Both the position numbers and the translations under genes were made by a program. Shown here piece by piece: positions 10,130-21,757 of a DNA stretch of 64,000 bases (its first letter is position 1; each line of letters starts with the position of its first letter). The DNA comes from Cepaea nemoralis. Lineage: Eukaryota; Mollusca; Gastropoda; Stylommatophora; Helicidae. The stretch spans positions 538,501-602,500 of the forward strand of contig JACEFZ010017448.1 of assembly GCA_014155875.1 (NCBI GenBank), in the 5' to 3' direction. The notes below the pieces were generated by a model that saw only the letters and a program-made list of their open reading frames with translations, was not told the DNA's origin and made no database searches.

Positions 10130-10780
10130 CCTGTATGACTGTACTCTACCCATCATCATTATCATCAAGTGCCTCACCAACTGGCATGGTCATTGATGCC
10201 ACTCCACATCTTTTGATTTCTAACAGAATGTGTCATATGCTGATTTTTCTCAATGCCATGATGAAAGTCTGTCAAGAGTCTTCTATCACTGTCTTTCTCT
10301 GTCTCTTTTCCCATAAATCTTGTCAGGTCTTACAATATGTTCCATTTGTTGCCTTCTCATAATATAGCCAAAACATGATGACCGTCTCTCTCTGATAAGT
10401 TTGTCTTTATGTCTTAGCCTGTTTCAAAACATCTAGATACTTAATTTGTCTGCCTATGGTGTTTTCAGCATTCTTTTCTAAAATCGCATTTCTATGGCTT
10501 CTGTAAAACCACATCTCTGAGGTCTCAGGGAATTCTTTTGGGCTTGTTTACTAATTGTCCATGATTCACTGCCATATGTTTACATTTGTTTTATGTAACA
10601 TGCAAGGTCTTGCCTTAATTTCTGGCAGGGATTTAATGCATAATGTTTTCTTCATGTTATTAAATGCAGCTTTTGCTTGTCCTGTTATGTTCTTTATTTC
10701 TGAGATACATTTGCCCAGCCTCTTGCATGGTTGGTTGGCTGTGAGTTCTCTTGAGCCCTGAGAAGGGTTTATCTATCTGA
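10130..10780 (-). pseudogene. Decayed RTE-type LINE (3' region)
   Basis: The minus strand, through many stops, shows EMWFYR, a KYLDVLKQ segment, VIMFWLYYEKATNG and FIMALRKISI in the order of RTE-type C-terminal regions. It is older and more broken than the copy at 18965-21440. Confidence 0.5.
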
Positions 10781-11257
10781 GTAGTGTTGGTGTAGAGGCT
10801 TCCTCCTAACTCACTACTGAGGTACCATCTCTACAGGGATTTTGTTCTCATTTTCCTCGCCAAACTCAGAAACCAGTGGGGTATGCTAGACAAGTACTGA
10901 AACTTCACATCTGTGGAGAGGTATATTAGGGTGTAATCAGGTCATGATTCAGCACAGTACGTACAGACTGCCTGAGATTAGACATAGGTTGGTCATGTTT
11001 CCTCAGGTTTGAGGTATTTTATTGACAACAGATTCCAGTTCAATGCCCAGAGGAACTCTTATGCATAAATCAAGTGCCAGATTTCTGGGTACTTAACGGT
11101 GAACAGTATGAAACTTGACCCTTTAATCCCATGTATGGTATGTGGTCATGAAAAAAACGTTGGCTTAATGCTGAAACCAGTGATATGACTTAGAGGATCG
11201 TGAAACTGTGTTTCACAATTTCCTGAAATACCAAATTAAAACCAATTATGGAGCAGA
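10781..11257. other. Spacer with no recognised feature
   Basis: Mixed-composition DNA downstream of the RTE relic. No open frame, repeat or RNA gene that I can support. Confidence 0.5.
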
Positions 11258-11395
11258 CCAATGGTGTGAGGTGTCGGTTCAGAACACAATGGCTAAATAC
11301 TGCAGCTACTGAACTAAAATTGCCTAGTAAATCACTAACAGCCAACATTGCTTGGGTTAACTGCAACATCCTGTAAATGACATGCAGCTAATACT
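11258..11395 (+). repeat. Type-C SINE, diverged 3' part
   Basis: Recognised from GTTCAGAACACAATGG, the GCCTAGTAAATCA block, GGTTAACTGCAACATCC and TGTAAATGACATGCAGCTAA. The main hairpin is degraded. Confidence 0.6.
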
Positions 11396-11396
11396 C

Positions 11397-11760
11397 TCTA
11401 GTGTTCGTGGTAGTGTAATCGCTAGGGGACAATGCTGAATATGTCATGAGTGCTGTCGGACAAGGGTTCGATGTCTGCATCAGTGTCTAAGAGAGGAACA
11501 GATTTGCCACATATTCCTCCATACATCCAAGAGAGGAACAGATTTGCCACATATTCCTCCATACATCCAAGAGAGGAACAGATTTGCCACATATTCCTCC
11601 ATACATCCAAGAGAGGAACAGATTTGCCATATATTCCTCTATGCATCCAGGCCTACAAGTTGTGATGGCACTAACACATCACAGACCCATAACAGGTTCC
11701 TGCTTCGGGCTTGTTTTTTTTTAAACACTCCATCCTCAAATTGCCTTATGGAGTGTGGCT
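11397..11760 (+). repeat. tRNA-derived SINE (family E) with internal 40-bp minisatellite
   Basis: The head has an A-box-like TAGTGTAATCGCTAGG and B box GGGTTCGATGTC. After it come four tandem 40-bp units beginning AAGAGAGGAACAGATTTGCC (about 11489-11648). The 3' body includes GTTGTGATGGCACTAACAC, ACCCATAACAGGTTCCTGC and GGGCTTG followed by a T run. An inverted, 5'-truncated copy with fewer units is at 14757-14967. Confidence 0.8.
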
Positions 11761-11761
11761 A

Positions 11762-12310
11762 GATTTTATTTACTATTTGTGTGTTTGATGTATAAAAATA
11801 CATTCATGTACCTCATTTATATTTGATATATATGGTATTGCATTATAAAGATTGGTGCCAACAGGATTTTTGTTCATTGTAATGACATAGTCAGAGGTGT
11901 ACTAAATGGTTTCTCCAGTTTCACATTAGAACTATTTTATTGATTTGTTTTCCTGTTCAAGATTGTTTGTCAGCTGCTACGTCTTCGTTTGCCCTTAAGA
12001 CTCCTAGTGGAGTATTAAGTCCACATCTGTGCATGCCAAACCCTTTGTCTGTCAATTCATGTTTGGTTGGATGTTGGCTGATTTTGGTTTACACTGTAAG
12101 ATAGTCAGAATCAGACAGATCATCTGTAGTCACCTTATACGACATGCACAGTATGTCTACAGTGTTACTGTTCTTTACGTCTCCTTGGGGCCTCATGAAC
12201 ACTTGGGCAATGTCAGCTGCTAACAAATAGAATATGTGATAGTACTTGTGCTCTCACGTACTCCTCCCTCAACATGAGTATAAGAGGATAGACATAAATG
12301 AATGAATAAA
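11762..12310. other. AT-rich spacer
   Basis: No gene or repeat that I recognise. Several ATATATGG/TATATA stretches. Confidence 0.5.
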
Positions 12311-12598
12311 TTCAATTTCTTTAGTAATTTTTTTGTATTATTGTTTTATTGGCACTTATGTTTTTGTTTTACCTGTCACTTTTTGTTTTCATTATTGTTT
12401 TACTTTTTTTTTTGATTTTCAACATTGTTTTACTGTCATTTTGTGTATTCATTATTAATTTTCACAATTTGTTTTTACTCTTTTGTTTACTGTCACTTGT
12501 GGTTTTCATCATTGTTTTACTGTGACTTTTGTTAACATTGTTTTACTGTCACTTTGTGTTTTCATTATTTACTTTCATCATTGGTTTTTATTGTTTAC
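12311..12598 (+). repeat. Degenerate minisatellite, period about 30-37 bp
   Basis: Successive blocks of TTGTTTTACTGTCACTTTG followed by TTTTCATTATT-like sequence repeat seven or eight times with many changes. Confidence 0.65.
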
Positions 12599-12600
12599 TA

Positions 12601-12638
12601 GCTGACCCGGCCTGGCTTCGCCCAGCCCCTGGCGGGGA

Positions 12639-12720
<82 letters not shown>

Positions 12721-12896
12721 TGCCTGTCTGTCTGTCTGTCTGACCCAGCCCGGCTTCGACCAGTCCCTGGTGGGAAGCATCTCATTTAATTCATATTCGG
12801 CCCCTGCTCCCGTTCCCAAAAAAGACGACCCGGCCCGGCTTCGCCCACACCTGGCTGGGTGGCGGGGATCTATCTATCTATCTGTCTGTCTATCTG

Positions 12897-12967
<71 letters not shown>

Positions 12968-12999
12968 CTACCTACCTACCTACCTACCTACCTACCTAC

Positions 13000-13078
<79 letters not shown>

Positions 13079-13080
13079 CT
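12601..13080 (+). repeat. Compound microsatellite block with GACCCGGCCCGGCTTCGCCC modules
   Basis: Three copies of a GC-rich module (starts near 12605, 12742 and 12827) alternate with simple repeats: TCTG/CCTG units (12640-12740), CT units (12896-12964), CCTA units (12965-13000) and TATC units (13000-13078). The repeat type changes in a graded way. The GC module is itself probably the end of a dispersed element. Confidence 0.8.
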
Positions 13081-14040
13081 CGCAGAGAACTCTACAGCTG
13101 CACATTGGTAGCATGCCTATAGAAAGTGTAACCGAGCACAGGGCACTTGGTCTTATCATAGATCAAAATCTAACCTTTAACTCACATGTTCATGGTCTCG
13201 TTAAACAAGTAGCCAAAAAAGTATACCAACTTGCCAAAATTAAAAATTTCCTTGACGAAGACACAAGAAAGATATTCTATACTTCCCATATACAAACACA
13301 TATTGATTATTGCTCCACAATCTGGGATGGATACTCCAAATCAATAACAAAACGCCTATATTCACTCCAGAAAATGGCAGTGCGTTTAATTAATGGTGAA
13401 AAGCTTACCGACAATTCTAACCTTCATAAACGTCTTCGGCTACTGCCTCTCCACAAACGACTATTTTTTAATAAGGCCAAAATAATTCACAAAATCCTAT
13501 TTCAAAATGCTCCAAGCTACCTTTGGCCATTGTTTAAATATAACGCCGCAAGACATAGCGAGCGACTAAATATACTTCATGTCCCTAAACCTAGGATAGA
13601 CTTATATAAAACAAGCTTAGCATACTCTGCCACTCAATTGTGGAACAATCTTCCACAAGAAATCAAAGATACCACCAATCATTATACATACATTCTCAAC
13701 CTGTTTGAACACTACCTCAGTACAGACTACATGCCCCCATAAACAAAAACAAAAAAAAGACAATAATAATGGTACATTATCTCAAACGACAACTAGCCAC
13801 AAAACATTCCCATATAAATGGCACATTAAATCTTCCTTAGGTATTTATAATGCCTATGTTAAACATTGCCTCAGTGAGTCATTTGTTATTGATTATTTTT
13901 CATGCGTTATAATGCTATTGTTCTTTTGATGTCAAAAATTTGCTGTATAAGTGATGTTGAATGAAAGAATGTGTAAGAAGGGCAGAATGTCAGACGGCCT
14001 GCGTGCCCAATTCTTAACCCTTTGAAAATAAAGATTTTCT
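13081..14040 (+). pseudogene. CR1-like LINE, C-terminal fragment and 3' end
   Basis: An uninterrupted 209-codon frame (13113-13742) matches the region after the polymerase core in CR1/jockey-type LINE proteins: HRALGLIIDQNLTFNSHV, KIFYTSHIQTHIDYCSTIWD, a SKSITKRLYSLQKMAVRLI segment and SLAYSATQLWNNLPQEIKD. The endonuclease and the catalytic polymerase are missing. The 3' UTR ends in AATTCTTAACCC, TTTGAAAATAAAGATTTTC and a TATC/TGTC repeat tail. At least four other copies of this 3' end lie in the window (1840, 15813, 41455 and 54925). Confidence 0.85.
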
Positions 14041-14090
14041 ATCTATCTATCTGTCTGTCTGTCTGTCTTTCTGTCTGTCTGTCTGTCTAT
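14041..14090 (+). repeat. TATC/TGTC microsatellite tail
   Basis: Tetranucleotide run continuing directly from the CR1-like 3' end, followed by GTTCGGCCCGTTCCCATTAA, which echoes 12797-12820. Confidence 0.8.
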
Positions 14091-14756
14091 GTTCGGCCCG
14101 TTCCCATTAAAAATATAGATAGAATAGAAGAATAGATAGATTGATAGTAGAAAATATGATTGGAAGAGATTGTCACTTGTTTTCCCGGGAGGAAGTTGGA
14201 ATCAACAAGCACATCTTCAACTTTATTCTCTGTTGGGATTATTGACTGACTTCTGTCTACACTCCTCCCTTCTGTCTTCCCTTCCATATATCTATTTCTT
14301 TCACTCTCTCTGTTATTCCCTCAACACATACTCCGACAACAGTTCCTTTCAACGATAAATAAAAGATTTATTAATAAAACTATGTCTGGTGTATGTATGG
14401 ACTGAGTAAGCGTAGTGGATAGTGTATTCTTTTGTTGGTGCAAGAATGAATTCTGAATGTCTAGCAGCGGTGTCACATCTCGCCCACTCATTTGGCAAAA
14501 CCACAAGACAGCACATCAAACAGGAAAGATCTCACCCTGGATGATCCGTATGCTTGAGTCTGATGGTAAATCCGTTATTGAATGAAACAAAACTGTTCAC
14601 CACTGGATCACTGTACCGTAATAATAGTCCAGTAAGTTTATAACTTCTCCCGAGTCTGTTTCATTAAAGTAATTATCCAACGTGGGAAAAAAACCACATC
14701 ACCACAGTTCAGCATATTGTCTCTATGAGTAGCAATGTTTTGACTTGTCTATTGTT
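14091..14756. other. Spacer with no recognised feature
   Basis: No supported gene. Short open frames on both strands have no motif that I know. Confidence 0.5.
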
Positions 14757-14967
14757 TCCTAACTGGGATGGAGTGTTTAAAAAAAAACAAGCCCGAAGCA
14801 GGAACCTGTTATGGGTCTGTGATGTGTTAGTGCCATCACAACTTGTAGGCCTGGATGCATAGAGGAATATATGGCAAATCTGTTCCTCTCTTGGATGTAT
14901 GGAGGAATATGTGGCAAATCTGTTCCTCTCTTGGATGTATGGAGGAATATGTGGCAAATCTGTACAA
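14757..14967 (-). repeat. Inverted partial copy of SINE family E
   Basis: On the minus strand it repeats the 3' body of the element at 11397-11760 and two and a half 40-bp units, then stops. The tRNA-like head is absent. The two copies are close in sequence; the copy number of the internal unit differs (four against two and a half). Confidence 0.85.
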
Positions 14968-15721
14968 GACGTATGTAGTTTTATTTTTCTTTGCTTTCTG
15001 CAACTTCTCTTTCTTTTTCCAGTATTACTTTGGTTATCTAATTATTCGTTTCTTCCTCTTCAACGTTCCCTTAAAGGTATGTTTATTTTGTATTAGACCT
15101 TGTCTTGGTTGTTCCTTGGTTTATTGAGGTATTTGCTCTCCTCACAAATGACATGCCTTGAGTGTATCAACACAGCTTTTTCCAGCACACACGAAGTATG
15201 TGTCTATCTTATCTGCTATATCCCGATGGGAGTTTGAACCTGTGAAAAATATAACAGATCCAGTGATAAGCGTCTGCCACTTAATACTACTTATGCAAGT
15301 GTCCTTCTCCAGCCATAATGACAAGGCTTCCGAAGTTACCACCCACATAAAACATATGAATTATGTATCCGTCCCTACGATGTTTCCCTGTATTCTCCGA
15401 CGCTGGTACCTCAAAGTGTCCAAACCCTTTGATCACCGTCTCCCGCTGCGTTTTTCCCGTGTCGAAGTTTCCCCCAGCGCGATCGTACCGTTTCCCGTCC
15501 GGTCAGATCGTCAAGCAATGAACTTTACGAACACCTGTATCCTATTTTCATATTTGTCGGTCAATGATCTTTTATTCGTCCTCATCTCAGAATGAAGTAC
15601 ACAATGGTTAACCCTTCTCCTTCTTTGTATTTTAATATGTAAGTTATCAAGGAATCATTAAACTGCAGTTTTTTCCGTGACAGAGATCTATCTAAAATAA
15701 ACTTACCAAGATATCATGAAC
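14968..15721. other. Unassigned segment with a 145-codon open frame
   Basis: A frame open from 15158 to 15595 on the + strand starts with TTG and has no domain that I recognise. The part 15380-15530 is GC-richer than its surroundings, and the minus strand is partly open too. It could be a decayed coding piece or chance. Confidence 0.3.
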
Positions 15722-15783
15722 AGCCAATAAATGGTGGCCGGTGGGTTGACTGCAAAGTACTGCAAACGATATGCAACTAACTT
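15722..15783 (+). repeat. Type-C SINE, terminal fragment
   Basis: Only the last 60 bases: CAGCCAATAAATGG, GGTTGACTGCAAAGTA and ATATGCAACTAA. The terminal hairpin is altered. Confidence 0.45.
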
Positions 15784-15806
15784 TCTCTCACAAAAATTAC
15801 TTTTTT

Positions 15807-16060
15807 TTTTTTTTTAACGAACGAAAATCTTTATTTTCAAAGGGTTAAGAATTGGGCACGCAGGCCCGTTCTACATTCTGCCCTTCTTCTCTATTTCCTC
15901 TCATATATTCTTTCATTCAACATCTCTTATGAAGCAATTCTTTGACAACAAAAGAACTATAAGCATTAAAATGCATGGAAAGTAACTCATTGAGGAAATG
16001 TTTAACATGGGCATCATAAATACCCAACGTAGGTGTAACGCGCCATACAAATGAGAATGT
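15807..16060 (-). repeat. CR1-like LINE 3' end, inverted
   Basis: The minus strand matches 13800-14040, ending TTTGAAAATAAAGATTTTCG with a TTCG tail. On the + strand this reads AACGAACG, CTTTATTTTCAAAGGGTTAA. A T run lies just outside the tail. Confidence 0.85.
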
Positions 16061-16069
16061 TAAAAAAAT

Positions 16070-17715
16070 TTAACGTCCCTGCACCTTGCAGGGGCGTCCC
16101 TGCACCTTGTTTACCGCCACCTGTACGTCTTTCGCCAAACTGGCCATGTCTCTGCCCTGTCTGTACACCAGCACATCATCTGCAAATGTCAAGATTCTAC
16201 TCCCACCTGGTGTCTCAATAGCTGCGATTTTGCTGGTGTAGACATTAAAGAGCACCGGGGACAAGGCAGATCCCTGTGGTAACCCAGGTGTAATAGTACA
16301 GGGGTCAGAAGTCCAGGTACCCATGCGCAGTGCAACCTTACGCTCATAAAGGACTGCCGCAACCCGTCTAACAAGGCAAGGGCAGACTTCCATGTCCAAC
16401 AGTGTGTATATCAGCCGATCATACCTGACCCTGTTAGACGCATTCTCCAGGTCAAGAGCTACCGCCACTGTCTCTTGTTTATCCTTGAAGCCCTCATAGA
16501 CATCAAATGCTAAAGTTGCAGCATTGGCCCAGGCCCTAGTGTCCTTTCCAGGCTGGTAGCTCCCGAGTCCTTGGGGAAGCAGATTCCGACTTTCCAAATG
16601 TTGCTGGAGCCTGCGTGCTACTATCTTTTCGAGGACTTTGCTATACGTGTTTTGCAGGGTTATGATTCGGTATCCATTAAGTCTGGAGTGGTCCTTACCT
16701 GGCTATGGGAGTGGGACCAGGTAGCTATGCAGCCAATCGTGGGGTATTTCCACCATATTGATGCTTAGGTTGAAACAAAGAGCCATCTCCTCCAAGTCCC
16801 CATCATTTATGTTCCTCATATGGGAGTATCTCACCCCATCTGGACCTGGCGCTGTGTCTTTAGCTCGCTTCAGTACCTGTTTAATGTCCTCCACTTTAAT
16901 CTCACAGTCCTCCTTCCTAGTGACCCGTGACAAGGCTTCTCTGACGTTATCTCTAATAGCCCTGTCTTGCTGATCCGTCTGTTTTAAAAATCGCGCATGT
17001 AAAGCCTCCCCTTTGTCCTTGTCAGTCGTCATAGGTCGGTTGTTATCATCATAAATGGTGCCATGTCTACCAGGCATCACCTGTCTCTTCATCTGCCGGT
17101 GGTGCAACCTCCATAATTTTCCCAATGTCACATCCTCACCGACTTCATTGATAAACTGTTCCCACTTAATCCTCTTTGCCTCTGCTGCCTGGAGTTTGAA
17201 ATCCTGCACCTTTACTTTTTTATACCTTTCAGCCTCTTCCAATTCTGTGTCAACTGAATTGGTTGCTCTCCGCATCCTCTGCCGATTCCTTATGGCCACC
17301 CTCTTTTCCCTCCATGAATTCTCGACCTCTGGTCTCCACCATGGTGGTTGAGTAAAGATTCTTCTTGTTGGTTTAGATCTTCCCTGTGACCTTAGGCTCC
17401 CCAAGAGCGAAGAGTGGTCGCGATCATAACTGAATGCCCTGCGTGCTCTTATAGTCCTAACTGTGCTGGACTTAGGTATCAGCACAGAACAGGGGAGGTG
17501 GTCACTTCCATGGTCTCCAAGGACGCTCCATTTTATATCTGATGCCGCAACTTGGGATACAAGCGCCAGGCCGATGGCCGTGTCAGGGTCCCCCGGTCTC
17601 ATTGCTAGCCTAGTGGGTGTACCGTCATTTAGACAGACAACATCTATCTCAAGCAAGGCCTCAGCAAGAGCAGTACCCTGTCTGTTCTCTCCCGACCTGT
17701 CCCATTGTAGCACAT
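16070..17715 (-). pseudogene. Ingi/I-like LINE, both ends truncated, frameshifted
   Basis: The minus strand encodes the end of an AP endonuclease (SVLGDHGSDHLPCSVL, catalytic His motif), the linker with PPWW and KRVAIRNRQR, then reverse transcriptase: KRAKDTAPGPDGVRYSHM and LHSYLVPLP in one frame, and GLPQGSALSPVLFNVYTSKI with LTFADDVLVYRQG (catalytic FADD) in another. A frameshift near 16600-16700 separates the two. The RNase H end is missing and the copy stops at 16070 beside a duplicated GTCCCTGCACCTTG. It is close to the intact element at 29497-33357 but a different family. Confidence 0.88.
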
Positions 17716-18110
17716 ATATCGGATTACAGCTCAACGAGGTGACGTGCCCCAATGGCTGGGGATGGTGACTCCAGGAACGGGGAAAACTGCCTTCACTGGT
17801 GATGATACCATTCTGGATATGTACACGGACCCAAAGACACGCTCGAATGTCTATTATACTCCCCCCGATGATGTGAAGGGTCTGCTGGTCTGGCACGCAG
17901 CTTTCAACTAATCGGTGGTATGATTACATACCCCACTTCTGTGAGGTGCAAGTTTCCGGCCATGGAAGAGCTCATGCAGTTGTTGATGAAACTGATGACA
18001 ACAAAATCTACCTTGACGTACTTCTGGCCGCACAGCGGTTTCATCTGTCGTAGTACAGTCGCCTGACTGCCCTCATCGACATAGCAAAGTTGTGGCACCA
18101 GTTTCTATAG
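17711..18110 (+). pseudogene. Unrecognised coding-like segment, one frameshift
   Basis: Two adjoining + strand frames look like protein. The first runs to a TAA near 17912 and includes TAFTGDDTILDMYTDPKTRS and PPDDVKGLLVWHAAFN. The second, one base out of register, has NRWYDYIPHFCEVQVSGHGR and DDNKIYLDVLLAAQRFHL, then TAG. The base composition is GC-richer than the flanks. I do not recognise the family. The segment abuts the truncated 5' end of the LINE at 17715, which probably cut into it. It may be an exon or a retrocopy. Confidence 0.4.
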
Positions 18111-18177
18111 CGGAGTGCTGTATCAGAGCTAAGCTCAAAAGGTAATGCTGCCTAGTAAGTAAAACTGGGATTCCCAG

Positions 18178-18427
18178 CTAGTTATCGTGAGCTGTGGTTC
18201 TCAAGCCAAGCGTTCCCATGGTCACAAACGCATATCGGTTTCAGTGATCAGTCGCTATCAACAGCTGTTTCGCACAGACAAAGATCACCTACTCACCAGT
18301 GGTTGACTGATTCACAAAGTGTGACGTCTGTGGATCAATTAGACATGGGGACCGAAGCTTACGGTGCTGCACAAGTCTCACCAACAAATCCTTATGAAGT
18401 GCTAGAAGATCTGGAAACCAAGAAGAT
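18178..18427 (+). CDS. Unrecognised candidate exon
   Basis: Open frame without ATG, preceded by TTCCCAG and followed at 18427 by GTGAGT, a good donor. It encodes a polar, serine- and glutamine-rich piece ending SPTNPYEVLEDLETKK. It has no catalytic or structural motif that I know. It lies 70 bases after the frameshifted segment above and could belong with it. It is called an exon only because of the open frame, GC content and splice-like edges. Confidence 0.35.
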
Positions 18428-18965
18428 GTGAGTCTTTCCAAGGGGACTGTAGGGGCGTCACCAAAATTCCAGAGTCTTCATAGAACGCCCACCTTCTACT
18501 CCTTTGGTCAGTCAGTTGCGGCCAGGCGCTTGCCATCCTGCGTGAAACAAGTAGTTAAAGCCACCACACATTCACGACAAGCTGCTAGACTCCCCACGAG
18601 CTCCTGGGTCTCATCAATTGCGTGTTGAACAATTATGTGGCGACATTTAGTCACAACAGCACCACATCTGTGAGAAGTTTTCCCCTGAAATAACTAACAG
18701 TAGCTCTCAAGCCGACGCTAGTCACATACCCACAACATGCCTCCCCCGAGACATGCCACCCCCGGGGTGGGGGGTGGGGGGGGGGGTTCTGGCCCCTCTG
18801 GGAACCGTGAGACCTTCTTTAAAAAAAATTTAAGTTTCTTTAGTGAACATTTCAATTTTTGAATATTAATAATGATGAATATATTGGGGGGGGGGGGGGG
18901 GGGGGCATAAGAATTGTAGAAAGGCTTAGGTGGGGCATAGCACAAAAAAGGTTGGGAAACACTGG
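18428..18965. other. Spacer with G tracts and a possible hAT-type MITE
   Basis: 18700-18961 starts CAGTAGCTCTCAAGCC and ends GGTTGGGAAACACTG, whose complement CAGTGTTTCCCAACC resembles hAT-family ends. Inside are two long G tracts (about 18766-18787 and 18888-18905). I find no 8-bp target duplication, so the MITE call is weak. Confidence 0.35.
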
Positions 18966-21440
18966 TGTAGAGGAATTTTATAATGACATAAGAGTCTGCC
19001 TTAAAGAAATATAAAAATTCAGAAATAAACATCATAATAGGAGACTTCAATGCAAAAGTAGGAAATCAAGGTGATAGATACACAGCAGGAAACTATGGTT
19101 TAGGAGAAAGATATGAAAGAGGATACAGACTCGTAGAGAGGGCAAAAGAAAAGGAAATGATTGTAGGAACCACCTGGTTTAAGTAACACCCTAGAAGATT
19201 ATGGACATGGAGGAGTCCTGATAGCAGGATCAGAAACCAGATTGACTACATCCTGATTAGCAGAAGATTCAGAAACGCACTAACAGTAGCAAAAACAGTT
19301 CCCAGTGCTGATTGTTATAGTGACCACAGACTACTTACAGTAACATTGAGGATAAAGCTGAAGAAAGTCAAGTATATAACAGGAAACACTAAATATGATT
19401 TTTGTACATTAAGTAATGACAAGGAAATGCAAAACAAATTCAGCATAGAAGTACAGAACAGATTTGATATATTGGCTGATCTAGAGATATTATTCCAGGA
19501 TGTGAATGATCAATCGGAAATGTTAAAGAATTCAATCAGTTTGGCTGCAGAAACAACTATTCCAAAATTAAAGAAGGTGGGTCGTAAGAAATGGATGACT
19601 GAATAAATTTTACAACTAATGGAAACAAGAAGACTCAACAAAAATAATCCTGCCAAATATGAAGAAATTCACAGACAAGTCAGATTATTATGTAGGAAGG
19701 CAAAAGAACCATGGCTTGAGGAAAAGTGCTTAGAAGTTGAAAAACAACACAACAGTCAAAATACCAAATTAGTGCACAAAAGAATTCAGGAACGTAATAA
19801 TATAAGAACAAGTACATCAAAAGTCTGTCTAAAAACTAAAGAGGGCAAAATCATAATAGAAAAAGATCAAATTCTACATGTATGGATAGATTATGTGAAA
19901 AACCTGTATAATGATAACATAGAGGAACACTATGATATTAGATTTAATAATGAAGGACCACCAATTTTAAAGATGTAGGTTCAAAATGTTCTTAAGCATA
20001 TGAAAGCTGGCAAGACCCCCGGTGCAGATAACATCACAACAGAAATGATTAAAGCTTTAGAAGAATTTGGATTAGAGCAAGTCACCAGACTGCTGAACAC
20101 ATTATATGATACTGGAGATATACCTTCTGAGTTATGTAATTCTTTATTTATTACAATCCCAAAGAAATCAGGAACCTTGGAATGTGATCAACATAGAACA
20201 ATTAGTATAATGAGTCACATCACAAAGATCTTGTTACGAATTATCATGCAAAGGGAGAGGAAGAAAATACAACATGAAATAGGAGAGGGGAAGAACAATA
20301 TGGGTTTGTAGAAGGAAAGGGTACAGTAAACGCTGCGAACAGTTATTGAACGTGCTATAGAAGTAAACAAGAATATACATCTTTGCTTTATTGACTACAC
20401 AAAGGCTTTTGATAGAATTAGACATGTCAAAATGGTGGATATGCTTGCAGATCTACAAATTGATGGGAAAGACATTAGACCTATAAAAACATATATTGGA
20501 AACAACAAGCTGCCATAAGGATTGATAATGAAGTGGGACAATATCAACCTATTACGAGAGGTGTTAGGCAGGGATGTGTAATGTCTCCAGATCTTTTTTC
20601 CCTATACAGTGAAAATATTTTCAGAAATATAGAAGATATAAATGGGATCAGCACTGGAGGAAGAAATATCAATAACATTAGATATGCAGATGATACAGTA
20701 TTGGTTGCAGACAATGCACAGGATCTGCAACAATTAGTAGACGCGGTTGTTGTACACAGTGAGCAACTGGGGTTATAATTAAATTGTAAGAAGACACAGG
20801 TTATGGTCGTCACTAGGAAGAACGAAGTACCACAATGTAATATAAGTAAATGGGAATTATCTCGGAACAGTCATAACATCTGATGGGAGATGCCTTGAAG
20901 AGATTAGAACAAGAATCGCCATGGCGAAAGTAGCCTTTAGCAAGATGAAAAACATTCTGACCAATAAAAAGATGTCAATTGAAACGAGAAAAAAGAGTTT
21001 TGAGGGGGTGCATAGAGTCTGTTCTTTTGTATGGATGTGAAACTTGGATAATGTGCAGTCAAGCTGAAAAACATTTGATGGCTACAGAAATGTGGTTTCT
21101 GAGGAAAATGCAAAGAGTACCATGGACAGATAGAAAAACCAATGACCAAGTACTACAGGAAACAAATGAAAATCTTAGACTTATTAGAGAAATTAGACGA
21201 AGACAGTCAACATTTTTTGGACATGTTATGAGAAGAAATGGATCGGAGAACTTATTGACAACTGGCAAGATCGAGGGGAACAGACCAAGAGGAAGACCGA
21301 GAGGAAAATACCTGGATGGCTTGGCCACATGGCATGGACGAGACAGGAACACTGAGCTGATCCACGACTCTGGTGATCGAGTGAAATGGCGAGTCATGAC
21401 CGCTCACGTTTTCTGGCATGACACATGATTGATTGATTGA
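18965..21440 (+). pseudogene. RTE-type LINE, 5' truncated and broken
   Basis: Ordered motifs over 2.4 kb: endonuclease part (IIIGDFNAKVGNQGDRY, RNQIDYILISRRF, DCYSDHRLL), reverse transcriptase (MKAGKTPGADNITTEMIKAL, ITIPKKSGTLECDQHRTIS, YTKAFDRI, RGVRQGCVMSPDLFSLYSEN, IRYADDTVLVADN with YADD) and C-terminal region (VLLYGCETWIM, EMWFLRKMQRVPWTDR, FFGHVMRRN, NRPRGRPRGKYLDGL). Stops and frameshifts separate at least six frames, so it is inactive. The 3' tail is TGATTGATTGATTGA. Several fragments of the same family lie at 40081, 50600, 51530 and 57250. Confidence 0.88.
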
Positions 21441-21463
21441 AGACACTCTGCCCCAGAAAGTAG

Positions 21464-21757
21464 CTGGATATATGGGAACTTGAGCAGCACTGTACCGCAG
21501 ATGAAAATGCATACGACGCTATGGCCACTCCTTCAACTCCTCCTCGCAAAAGTAAAAAAGGTGGTGATGAACAATGTGTCTACTATGAACATTTACGCCC
21601 AGGTCAACAATCAATTCCAGGTCACTCAACTGTAGAAGATAAAGAGCCGATCCTATCCTATGATGTTTTCTTTGACGGTCAGAAAGTGTCTGGGCTGGAC
21701 GATGATAAGTTAGCATTGATAACTTTCATGCCTTTGTCAAATACAATTATCTGGTAA
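21464..21757 (+). CDS. Unrecognised candidate exon or coding fragment
   Basis: Open from an AG at 21462-21463 to TAA near 21757. The in-frame ATG at 21521 gives 78 codons: basic start (TPPRKSKKGG), then an acidic, mixed stretch with SYDVFFDGQKVSGLDDDKLA. No family recognised. It begins 24 bases after the tail of the RTE-type LINE. It might be a terminal exon of a gene broken by that insertion, or part of the same locus as 17711-18427. Confidence 0.35.
   Translation: MDIWELEQHCTADENAYDAMATPSTPPRKSKKGGDEQCVYYEHLRPGQQSIPGHSTVEDKEPILSYDVFFDGQKVSGLDDDKLALITFMPLSNTIIW

Noticed and set aside
20234..21512. Minus-strand open frames across the RTE-type LINE
   Set aside because: Shadows of the plus-strand LINE protein.
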